DNA of 7,681 nucleotides from Alkanindiges sp. (GTDB lineage: Bacteria > Pseudomonadota > Gammaproteobacteria > Pseudomonadales > Moraxellaceae): positions 1-7,681 of the forward strand of contig JASLIR010000425.1 in assembly GCA_030152125.1 (NCBI GenBank), in the 5' to 3' direction. The number at the start of each line of letters is the position of its first letter. Position 1 is the first letter of the stretch. Shown here one piece after another: positions 1 through 4,869 of this stretch. The notes under the pieces were generated by a model that was not told where the DNA came from, ran no database searches, and worked only from the letters and a program-made list of their open reading frames with translations. The position numbers and the translations under genes are program-made.

Positions 1-1
1 C

Positions 2-208
2 CCGCATATTGACCCTGTGAATACTGGCCGGCATTTTCGCCTGAACATTATCCTTAAGCCTGCACAGGCTGGCGGGCAGTTTAAATGCGATCAGGCGATT
101 ATCAATACCCGGCGTGTCAAGTTATTCCGCCCGGATGTATACACCCACTCGGTTTCTAAAATCACCGCTGGCAGTCGTTATGTACTGTCAATTGGCTGGA
201 TACTGTAG
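2..208 (+). CDS. 2OG-Fe(II) oxygenase, C-terminal fragment (5' end outside window)
   Basis: Open from the window edge, this frame gives the last 68 residues of a protein and stops at TAG. The fragment carries the C-terminal half of a 2-oxoglutarate/Fe(II) dioxygenase double-stranded beta-helix: an HxD iron motif at fragment residues 2-4 (His-Ile-Asp), then RLNIIL and a GGQF turn, the LFRPD strand, the distal iron-ligand His in THSV (residue 49), and Arg59 in the SRYVLSIGW strand, the expected 2-oxoglutarate carboxylate binder. All three iron ligands and the cofactor Arg are therefore present. Family members hydroxylate or otherwise oxidise a substrate using O2 and 2-oxoglutarate; the substrate cannot be told from this part. 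The GTG at 17 is internal and not a real start, since the HxD motif lies upstream of it. The gene converges on the hotdog gene with a 19-base gap and no evident terminator. Confidence 0.82.
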   Translation, partial: PHIDPVNTGRHFRLNIILKPAQAGGQFKCDQAIINTRRVKLFRPDVYTHSVSKITAGSRYVLSIGWIL

Positions 209-227
209 GGCCTACACTTAGATCCGA

Positions 228-626
228 CTAAATTTTGGCATAGCTGCCAGTGGCATGTGCCACCAGTTTGTCGTCACTATAAATATCTACCCGCATCACC
301 ACCGTTTTTCTGCCATTTTTTAACAGGGTGCCAACTGCAGTCAGGTCTTTTGGCTGTGGCCGCGACAGAAAATGGATTTGAAAATCCTGGGTTACCGCCA
401 TTCCCTGTTGATCATCCAGTGCCAAAATCAGCGCATACATGGTAGCATCGGCAAGGGTCATCAGGATGGGGCCCGAAATGGTGTTACCCATACGGGTGTG
501 GCTGGGTTGAAATGGTAAAATGCAGGTTACTGTTGGTAAATCAATGCTTTTGAGATAAAAGCCATTGCTGTCCGATAGTGGCACGCTGCCCTGAATAAGT
601 TGGGTGATGTAAACTGCTTTATCCAT
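228..626 (-). CDS. PaaI-like hotdog-fold thioesterase
   Basis: This encodes a 132-residue single-domain protein of the size usual for PaaI/YiiD-like hotdog thioesterases, which hydrolyse acyl-CoA or similar thioesters in the cytoplasm as dimers or tetramers. The family signature is visible around residues 46-66: M-G-N-T-I-S-G-P-I-L followed by LADATMYAL, with Asp60 in the place of the catalytic-helix acidic residue. The last strands follow (DFQIHFLSRP near 81-90, then AVGTLLKNGRKTVVMRVDIY, and HATGSYAKI at the end). I chose the ATG at 626; an in-frame TTG at 632 would add two residues and has an AAAAG stretch about 5 bases upstream, so it remains possible. Neither start has a strong Shine-Dalgarno. 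It is divergent from the DUF2520 gene across a 76-base AT-rich gap. The substrate is unknown and the neighbours give no hint. Confidence 0.8.
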   Translation of the reverse strand: MDKAVYITQLIQGSVPLSDSNGFYLKSIDLPTVTCILPFQPSHTRMGNTISGPILMTLADATMYALILALDDQQGMAVTQDFQIHFLSRPQPKDLTAVGTLLKNGRKTVVMRVDIYSDDKLVAHATGSYAKI

Positions 627-702
627 GTTCAATACAACTTTTATTACACATAAGAATAGTTTAGTAGAAATCTAGTAATTAATCGAGGCTAAAACGATCA
701 AC

Positions 703-1482
703 ATGAATATTGTGATGATTGGAAGTGGGAATGTAGCAACGCACCTGGCACAGGCTTTGTCCAGGTTTTATCATATTAGTCAGATATATAGTCCAAATTT
801 AGAGCATGCACAACGCCTGGCAAGACAGGTCAATGCGGAGGCTATTAATCAGTTGCAACATCTGCAGCTGGCGGATTTATACATTATTGCGGTGAAGGAT
901 CAGGCCATTGCCGACGTGGCCACCAAAATTGCACCATGGGTACAGCATGCCACGGTGGTGCATACCTCGGGCAGTGTGGATCAGTCAGTCTTGCGTAATG
1001 CGTCCATTTATAATGGCGTATTTTATCCCTTACAGACTTTTTCCAGGCAAAAACCGATTGATTTCCGTACGGTGCCTTTATTACTGGAAAGCAATCATCC
1101 GCGGGTAAAAGCCCAACTGGATGAGATTGCCAAAAAGGTGAGTCCACTGGTTTATCATTATAGCTCGGAGCAGCGCCGTAGCCTGCATTTAGGGGCAGTA
1201 CTGGCCTGTAATTTCTCCAATTACCTTTACAGCGTGGCGGACCAATACCTGAGCGAGCAGGGAGTGGACTTTAACCTGTTAAAGCCATTAATTGTTGAAA
1301 CGGCCAGTAAAATTACCCACCATTCCCCGGTAGATGTGCAAACTGGGCCTGCGGTACGTGGCGACCATGCCGTGATTGAACGGCATGTACACATGTTGTC
1401 GGATCATTACGATTTGCAGCAGCTGTACCAGCAAATGAGTGACGGGATTGCCAATTTGCAGGCGCAAAAAAAGCCGCTATAA
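703..1482 (+). CDS. Rossmann-like and DUF2520 domain protein (putative NAD(P)-binding oxidoreductase)
   Basis: A 259-residue protein in two parts. Residues 1-110 form a Rossmann fold: MNIVMIGSGNVATHLA carries the GxGxxA-type dinucleotide-binding loop (GSGNVA, 7-12), followed by strands ending in LYIIAVKDQAI (59-69) and VVHTSGS (85-91), as in the F420-dependent NADP reductase/ketopantoate reductase group. Residues 150-259 form the helical DUF2520 domain, with HLGAVLACNFSNYLYSVA (162-179) and the conserved QTGPAVRGD (213-221); YPLQTFS (108-114) links the two. The fold suggests an NAD(P)-dependent reductase or dehydrogenase, but members of this family are mostly uncharacterised and I assign no substrate. 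A GAGG at 685-688 is the only purine-rich site before the ATG, and its 14-base spacing is long, so translation initiation may be weak. The 3' end is unusual: the last codons and the TAA lie inside the terminator hairpin of the opposing trmB. Confidence 0.85.
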   Translation: MNIVMIGSGNVATHLAQALSRFYHISQIYSPNLEHAQRLARQVNAEAINQLQHLQLADLYIIAVKDQAIADVATKIAPWVQHATVVHTSGSVDQSVLRNASIYNGVFYPLQTFSRQKPIDFRTVPLLLESNHPRVKAQLDEIAKKVSPLVYHYSSEQRRSLHLGAVLACNFSNYLYSVADQYLSEQGVDFNLLKPLIVETASKITHHSPVDVQTGPAVRGDHAVIERHVHMLSDHYDLQQLYQQMSDGIANLQAQKKPL

Positions 1483-1490
1483 CGCGGCTT
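1466..1490 (-). terminator. Rho-independent terminator of trmB, inside the end of the convergent gene
   Basis: Read on the - strand this is a perfect 7-bp stem (AAGCCGC at 1490-1484, six-base loop GTTATA, GCGGCTT at 1477-1471) running into seven consecutive T (1472-1466). It lies 28 bases past the trmB stop. On the + strand the hairpin is not followed by a T run, so it should act mainly for trmB. The stop codon of the DUF2520 gene (1480-1482) falls in the loop and its final Lys-Lys-Pro codons make up the A tract and one arm. A second, weaker hairpin (TTAAGC 1495-1500, GCTTAA 1506-1511) lies between it and the trmB stop. Confidence 0.8.
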
Positions 1491-1517
1491 CGGCTTAAGC
1501 ATTTTGCTTAAAGTAGC

Positions 1518-2261
1518 TTAAATCCGTTTAAAAATATAATCCCAAACCCCGTGACCAGCTTCGTGGCCACGGCGTTCGAATTTGGTCAGCGGACGCCATT
1601 CCGGGCGTGGCGCTGCTGTGCCTTTTTCATACACGTTTTTCAGGTCAGGACGGTTTTCCAGCACGTCAATCATCCATTCTGCATACGGCTGCCAGTCGGT
1701 TGCCGCATGGAACCAGCCACCTTTAGCCAGCTTTTGCTCAATCAGCGGCATGCGTTCATGCGATACGAAACGGCGTTTAAAGTGTTTTTTCTTTTGCCAT
1801 GGATCAGGGAAAAACAGTTGCAGGCGGTCGATAGAGCCATCCGGCAGGCCAGCCAGCACTTCCAGTGCATCGGCTTCTATCACACGCAGGTTTTGCAGGC
1901 CAGCTTCACCGGCTTCATAAATGCACTGGGCAATGCCGGGCACATGTACTTCAATACCCAGAAAATTACGTTCAGGGGCTGCCTGTGCCATCAGCACCAG
2001 GGAGTGGCCCATGCCAAAACCGATTTCCAGAGTGAGTGGACGTTCCGGGTGCTCAAACAACTGGCGAGCATCCTGTACCGGCGCCTTGACAATCAGGTGT
2101 TTGTACTGCTCCAGCGCTTTGGTTTGCGAAGTGTTTAGTGGCGAACTGCGGCGCATAAAGGTAAGAATGGAGCGGCGTTGCTGTTCCGGCTGTTCGCTGT
2201 CCACCTGATCGGCCAACTGGATAGGTTCTTGTACGGTGTTTTCTTGTTCAGGCAGGGTCAT
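1518..2261 (-). CDS. trmB: tRNA (guanine-N7-)-methyltransferase TrmB
   Basis: TrmB uses S-adenosylmethionine to methylate N7 of guanosine 46 in the variable loop of many tRNAs; it is cytoplasmic and acts alone as a monomer in proteobacteria. The 247-residue product is close to the E. coli length (239). Seen in order: a Gln/Glu-rich, probably disordered N-terminus (about 1-30), RRSILTFMRRSSPL (29-42), SAM motif I EIGFGMG (79-85), acidic motif II GIEVH (102-106), ADALEVL (130-136), the catalytic-loop motif LFFPDPW (149-155) followed by basic QKKKHFKRRFV for tRNA binding, and the C-terminal RPLTKFERRG (223-232) with the Thr and Glu that contact SAM/guanine in the family. The start is ATG with no strong Shine-Dalgarno. 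The gene is monocistronic here, divergent from the acidic orphan gene, and ends at a strong terminator. Confidence 0.97.
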   Translation of the reverse strand: MTLPEQENTVQEPIQLADQVDSEQPEQQRRSILTFMRRSSPLNTSQTKALEQYKHLIVKAPVQDARQLFEHPERPLTLEIGFGMGHSLVLMAQAAPERNFLGIEVHVPGIAQCIYEAGEAGLQNLRVIEADALEVLAGLPDGSIDRLQLFFPDPWQKKKHFKRRFVSHERMPLIEQKLAKGGWFHAATDWQPYAEWMIDVLENRPDLKNVYEKGTAAPRPEWRPLTKFERRGHEAGHGVWDYIFKRI

Positions 2262-2295
2262 GAATCAGTCTTGGTGGTGCTACAAATGATGGCGC

Positions 2296-2324
2296 ATTGT
2301 ACTGGATTTTACCTGAATAGTGTA
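2296..2324 (-). promoter_or_regulatory. Candidate sigma70-type promoter of trmB
   Basis: On the - strand a TACAAT (2301-2296; 5 of 6 to TATAAT) is preceded at 17 bases by TACACT (2324-2319), a poor -35 with 3 of 6 matches. Transcription would begin about 30 bases before the trmB ATG. The -10 box is convincing, the -35 box is not. Confidence 0.35.
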
Positions 2325-2397
2325 ATAACAGAAGTTTGGCAGATTTTCATTTTTTGTTTTCAGGTGTGATGTATATAGGCTATCTAAGGTATTGAGC

Positions 2398-2404
2398 AGG
2401 AAGG
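2398..2404 (+). promoter_or_regulatory. Strong Shine-Dalgarno of the acidic orphan gene
   Basis: AGGAAGG sits 5 bases before the ATG at 2410 and is the best ribosome binding site in the window. It supports both the reality and the start of a gene that has no recognised family. AT-rich DNA upstream (2341-2390) has TATATA and TATCTA elements, but no well-spaced -35/-10 pair that I would call. Confidence 0.6.
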
Positions 2405-2409
2405 TGTGA

Positions 2410-2865
2410 ATGGAAATACTACAACTACAGGATGAAAAAGAGATTTGGCTCTATATCCCTAAAAAACCATACGAACTTGCATGTCTAACAGGGCAGTTGC
2501 AGGGTGCTGCCTGCATTTTAATAGTCGATGACCAAAAGATTAGTACTGACCGTAAAAACCAGATTAGTATGGATATTGTGTTCACTGGATGCGAGTGGGT
2601 AGCCTGTATGGGCTATGATGGTTCGGATTGGGATGACAGACTGGACTGGTCTTATCTGGAATCAATTGATTATGACGTTAGCTTCGATGAGGTACTTTTG
2701 ACCAGTTGGCACGATGATGAAATACTGGCTGATGTTCTAGAGCTTTTGCTGGGTTGTGCCGCGCGAAATGATGAGCCATTTAGCAGAATCGCTGTAATAC
2801 TACTGGGATCAGATAATTATTCTGTTGCAGGCATCAAACAGGCCATTACTGACCTGTTAAACTGA
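2410..2865 (+). CDS. Acidic hypothetical protein, 151 aa
   Basis: I do not recognise the family with confidence. The product is soluble-looking, with no signal peptide or membrane helix, and strongly acidic: by hand count 29 Asp/Glu against 10 Lys/Arg. Acidity peaks between residues 70 and 111, including DGSDWDDRLDW (70-80), YDVSFDEVLLTSWHDDE (88-104) and DVLELLLGCA (108-117). Strand-like hydrophobic stretches at 11-16 (EIWLYI), 33-39 (AACILIV) and 126-132 (RIAVILL) alternate with helices, suggesting a small alpha/beta domain. There are five Cys (25, 35, 61, 66, 116) with no metal-binding spacing. The strong AGGAAGG site and full-length frame argue for a real gene. Small size and high negative charge resemble immunity proteins of polymorphic toxin systems or domains of unknown function, but no toxin gene is nearby, so this is only a suggestion. 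It ends 4 bases from the convergent peptidase gene. Confidence 0.7.
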   Translation: MEILQLQDEKEIWLYIPKKPYELACLTGQLQGAACILIVDDQKISTDRKNQISMDIVFTGCEWVACMGYDGSDWDDRLDWSYLESIDYDVSFDEVLLTSWHDDEILADVLELLLGCAARNDEPFSRIAVILLGSDNYSVAGIKQAITDLLN

Positions 2866-2869
2866 CCTC

Positions 2870-3628
2870 TTAATAAGGCGGGCAAATTGAGCTGTTACGG
2901 GTTAAGTCCGGCCCCCAGGTGCGATAGCCCTGCGTATCAATATGAATCTGTCCGCTGGCATATACACCCAAACCTAAATTAAGTGCTTCACCATTATCGC
3001 GCCAAAACTGGCACAGTTTGTATTTAGTGTCGGCAATCTTTTCCATTTCACTAATGTCAGTCGGGTTTTCACTGCCGATACGAAAGTCCAGTGCGGCATT
3101 ATGCACATGCTTGCTGCCGGGGCTGCCATTGGCACACTGGTTTAAATCCGGGTCACGGTATACCGAAGTGACTTCAATATCATCCAGAATCTTTTCTTTT
3201 TGCAGGCGTTGCAATACTTTCAGGGTAGGCAACAGGTTGTCCCATAACTCGCGGCTGGGTACGGCATAGGGCTCACGGCCACAGCGTTCCCAGTCCCGGG
3301 CGCTACGCAGTAATTCAAACATCGGCGCAGCTTTACTGGCATCATGGCGGATCAGGTAGTTATGGTAACGATTCATCTCGTCCTGGTGGTCTGCCTGTTT
3401 TAACCAGCGGTCATAGCTGTCCGGTGCACTGCGTTTCCAGTGCTGGTTCAGCTCAATGGTCATTTGTGCTGGTGGTGTAGGCTGCACCTGCAGTTTCTTT
3501 TCCTGCGTGGCAGGAGCTAGCAGCTTACTTTGGCGTTGCTGCTGCTTTTGGGCTTTTAGCGCAGGGCTAATGCAGCTTCCCAATAGGGGAGTCAGACATA
3601 TAACAGCGATCCAGCGTAAATTCAGCAT
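2870..3628 (-). CDS. Predicted lipoprotein, M15-type zinc D-Ala-D-Ala carboxypeptidase-like
   Basis: Numbering below is from an upstream GTG at 3643 (257 aa); the chosen ATG at 3628 is residue 6 and gives 252 aa. Neither has a good Shine-Dalgarno. The N-terminus is a short lipoprotein signal, MLNLRWIAVICLTPLLGSC, with lipobox LGSC and Cys24; the +2 residue is Ile, so outer-membrane sorting is likely. A Gln/Lys/Pro-rich linker (28-60) follows. The C-terminal half has the M15 peptidase pattern: YRDPDLN (162-168, like the family's YRSP-type Arg), SKH with His179, Asp186 in ALDFRIG (an Hx6D metal motif), and His234 in QIHIDTQGYRTWG. These are the expected zinc ligands. Such enzymes cleave D-Ala-containing peptide crosslinks or stems of peptidoglycan in the periplasm. 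The exact bond is unknown; the closest group may be the uncharacterised DUF882-like branch. It stands alone on its strand between convergent and intergenic DNA. Confidence 0.8.
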   Translation of the reverse strand: MLNLRWIAVICLTPLLGSCISPALKAQKQQQRQSKLLAPATQEKKLQVQPTPPAQMTIELNQHWKRSAPDSYDRWLKQADHQDEMNRYHNYLIRHDASKAAPMFELLRSARDWERCGREPYAVPSRELWDNLLPTLKVLQRLQKEKILDDIEVTSVYRDPDLNQCANGSPGSKHVHNAALDFRIGSENPTDISEMEKIADTKYKLCQFWRDNGEALNLGLGVYASGQIHIDTQGYRTWGPDLTRNSSICPPY

Positions 3629-3669
3629 TGGCACAACATCCACAACGGGCCTGAGAAGAAATATAGAGT

Positions 3670-3700
3670 GTTATAGTGTAACAACTGTGGCGGCTTACAA
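3670..3700 (-). promoter_or_regulatory. Candidate promoter of the M15-type lipoprotein gene
   Basis: On the - strand TTGTAA (3700-3695) and TATAAC (3675-3670) are 19 bases apart. Both hexamers are reasonable sigma70 matches, but the spacing is long. The start of transcription would lie about 35 bases before the ATG at 3628. Confidence 0.3.
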
Positions 3701-3705
3701 TGCTG

Positions 3706-3731
3706 TTTGCTTGCAGTATTTTGTATGCAAA
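3706..3731. repeat. Imperfect palindrome upstream of the lipoprotein promoter
   Basis: Two 10-base arms (3706-3715 and 3722-3731, outer parts TTTGC and GCAAA) match as an inverted repeat at 8 of 10 positions around a 6-base centre. It lies just upstream of the candidate -35 box, where an activator or other regulator could bind. It may equally be chance in AT-rich DNA. Confidence 0.25.
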
Positions 3732-3790
3732 TGCGTAGGGCTTGTTGATGAAAATCTTATCTGGTAAGTATTATTAAACACTACACGCAT

Positions 3791-3831
3791 GACAAAAATA
3801 AAAAAGCCTGCCATGTGACTGGCAAGCTTTT
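3791..3831 (-). terminator. Rho-independent terminator of ferredoxin 1
   Basis: Read on the - strand: AAAAGC (3831-3826), a mismatch, TGCCA (3824-3820), a six-base loop, TGGCA (3813-3809), a mismatch, GCTTTT (3807-3802), then a T-rich tail through 3793. Eleven pairs and one mismatch with a long T run make a convincing terminator 17 bases after the ferredoxin stop. The + strand side also ends in TTTT, so weak bidirectional action is possible, but no + strand gene runs into it. Confidence 0.8.
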
Positions 3832-3847
3832 AACAGCACTAAAAAGC

Positions 3848-4171
3848 TTAGCGTTCTAAATACTGTAACTTGTCCGGCTTACCATTCCATTCTTCACGGT
3901 CTTCCGGTTGGTCCCCAATTTGGGTGATATTCGGCCATTTCTGTGCCAGGTCAGCATTAATCTCAATAAACACTTCCTGACCTTCCGGCAGTTCATCTTC
4001 AGAGAAAATGGCATTGGCAGGGCATTCCGGTTCACACAGGGCACAGTCGATACACTCGTCCGGGTGGATTACCAGAAAATTTGGACCTTCATAAAAGCAG
4101 TCCACAGGACATACTTCAACACAATCCTGATATTTACATTTAATACAGTTTTCGGTGACAACAAAGGTCAT
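3848..4171 (-). CDS. fdxA: 7Fe ferredoxin, Azotobacter FdI type (ferredoxin 1)
   Basis: A cytoplasmic low-potential electron carrier of 107 residues with one [3Fe-4S] and one [4Fe-4S] cluster; the sequence is very close to Azotobacter vinelandii FdI as I remember it. Counting the initiator Met, the [3Fe-4S] ligands are Cys9, Cys17 and Cys50, and the [4Fe-4S] ligands are Cys21, Cys40, Cys43 and Cys46. Cys12 is present, as in CIKCKYQDC. Cys25 corresponds to the free Cys24 of FdI, which lies beside the [4Fe-4S] cluster, and Asp16 corresponds to FdI Asp15, linked to proton transfer at the 3Fe cluster. The C-terminal half (about 58-107) is the long extension typical of FdI, including WPNIT and KLQYLER. 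The ATG has a TAGGTA site 9 bases upstream. Redox partners are not known for this organism. A paralogue lies 208 bases upstream. Confidence 0.96.
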   Translation of the reverse strand: MTFVVTENCIKCKYQDCVEVCPVDCFYEGPNFLVIHPDECIDCALCEPECPANAIFSEDELPEGQEVFIEINADLAQKWPNITQIGDQPEDREEWNGKPDKLQYLER

Positions 4172-4215
4172 GGCGGCAGCTACCTAAAACATCTATACGA
4201 TCATCATTGGGGGCT

Positions 4216-4245
4216 ATTTTAGGCGCTTTTGTACACCACTAACAA
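4216..4245 (-). promoter_or_regulatory. Candidate sigma70 promoter of ferredoxin 1
   Basis: On the - strand TTGTTA (4245-4240; 4 of 6) and TAAAAT (4221-4216; 5 of 6) are 18 bases apart. The expected transcription start near 4209 gives a leader of about 38 bases before the ATG. This is the best-spaced promoter candidate in the window and implies that ferredoxin 1 can be transcribed apart from ferredoxin 2. Confidence 0.5.
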
Positions 4246-4331
4246 TTCCTTTTATTGATATTATTTATATAGATTCCCGCTTAAGCAGGAAATTGGTTCA
4301 AAAAATAATCAATACTGACTAAAAGATTGAA

Positions 4332-4374
4332 GCGGCTGGCATATTTTTTCATTTGTTTAGGCTATGCCAGTCAG
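4332..4374 (-). terminator. Inverted repeat downstream of ferredoxin 2, possible weak terminator
   Basis: A perfect 8-base inverted repeat (CTGGCATA at 4336-4343 and TATGCCAG at 4363-4370) encloses an unusually long 19-base loop. Outer GCTT/AAGC bases can pair further out across a small internal bulge. It begins within 10 bases of the ferredoxin 2 stop. On the - strand the following bases (TTCAATCTTTT) are only partly T-rich, so terminator strength is doubtful. It could also be an RNA-stabilising hairpin between the two ferredoxin genes. Confidence 0.45.
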
Positions 4375-4379
4375 CTTAT

Positions 4380-4703
4380 TTAACGCTTTAAATACTGCAA
4401 CTTCTCAGGCTTGCCATTCCATGCATCACGGTCATGCGGCTGTTCACCAATGCTGGTGATATTTGGCCATAGCTTTGACATTTCAGCATTTATTTCAATA
4501 AAGGCAATCTGTTCCTTAGGTACATCATCCTCATAAAAGATGGCGTCTGCCGGGCATTCCGCTACGCATAAATCACAATCCACACATTCATCCGGGTTAA
4601 TCACCAGAAAGTTTTCACCCTCATAAAAGGCATCGCACGGGCATACGGTGACACAATCCTGATATTTACATTTAATACAGTTTTCAGTGACGACATAGGT
4701 CAT
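4380..4703 (-). CDS. 7Fe ferredoxin paralogue with altered cysteine near the 4Fe cluster (ferredoxin 2)
   Basis: Like ferredoxin 1, this is 107 residues long, and the two are identical at 77 of 107 positions in a gapless hand alignment. All seven expected cluster ligands are present: Cys9, Cys17, Cys50 for [3Fe-4S] and Cys21, Cys40, Cys43, Cys46 for [4Fe-4S]; Cys12 and Asp16 are also kept. The difference is beside Cys21: CPVDC of ferredoxin 1 becomes CPCDA, so the free cysteine at 25 is Ala and a new cysteine appears at 23. Further changes cluster round the 4Fe site (Glu19 to Thr, Pro30 to Glu, Ala44 to Asp, Glu47 to Val, Pro48 to Ala) and on the surface of the C-terminal extension. This suggests a shifted redox potential or a different partner, which is inference. 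The ATG has a weak AAAGAG site about 8 bases upstream. It lies between mutS and ferredoxin 1, with an AT-rich 166-base gap after mutS. Confidence 0.93.
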   Translation of the reverse strand: MTYVVTENCIKCKYQDCVTVCPCDAFYEGENFLVINPDECVDCDLCVAECPADAIFYEDDVPKEQIAFIEINAEMSKLWPNITSIGEQPHDRDAWNGKPEKLQYLKR

Positions 4704-4832
4704 TTTTATTACTCTTTTTTGCTGTTGGTGTTTTAAATTAATATATTTTTTTGATGGCTCATAGCTTTTAATATTTATATTGCTTATATGTAAAACTGAG
4801 ATTGAGCAGCAGATTGAATAGCTGTCATCACA

Positions 4833-4858
4833 AAGCCCTCTCCCAAAGCAGAGGGCTT
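4833..4858 (-). terminator. Probable terminator of mutS
   Basis: A perfect 8-bp GC-rich stem (AAGCCCTC 4833-4840, GAGGGCTT 4851-4858) with a 10-base loop starts 11 bases after the mutS stop. On the - strand the tail is only CTTTG, so termination may be incomplete and some mutS transcript could run into ferredoxin 2. Confidence 0.55.
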
Positions 4859-4869
4859 AGCAGCTGCCA

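Noticed and set aside
627..702. Possible divergent promoter pair between the hotdog and DUF2520 genes
   Set aside because: The gap is AT-rich with several TA-rich hexamers, but I found no -35/-10 pair with acceptable sequence and spacing on either strand.
1551..2208. Several long open frames on the + strand opposite trmB
   Set aside because: They lie wholly antisense to a clear trmB, show no family motifs and have no ribosome sites; they are frame shadows.
3456..3767. Open frame of 103 aa on the + strand across the lipoprotein start
   Set aside because: It overlaps the signal peptide region of a well-supported - strand gene, and its Cys/Leu-rich content is the reverse reading of the Gln-rich linker.
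3908..4222. Open frame of 104 aa on the + strand opposite ferredoxin 1
   Set aside because: It is antisense to a strongly conserved ferredoxin, with no motif or ribosome site.
3848..4703. Idea that the two ferredoxins are a frame-broken or decayed duplicate
   Set aside because: Both are full length (107 residues), with all cluster ligands, their own ribosome sites and separate flanking signals, so neither looks like a pseudogene.
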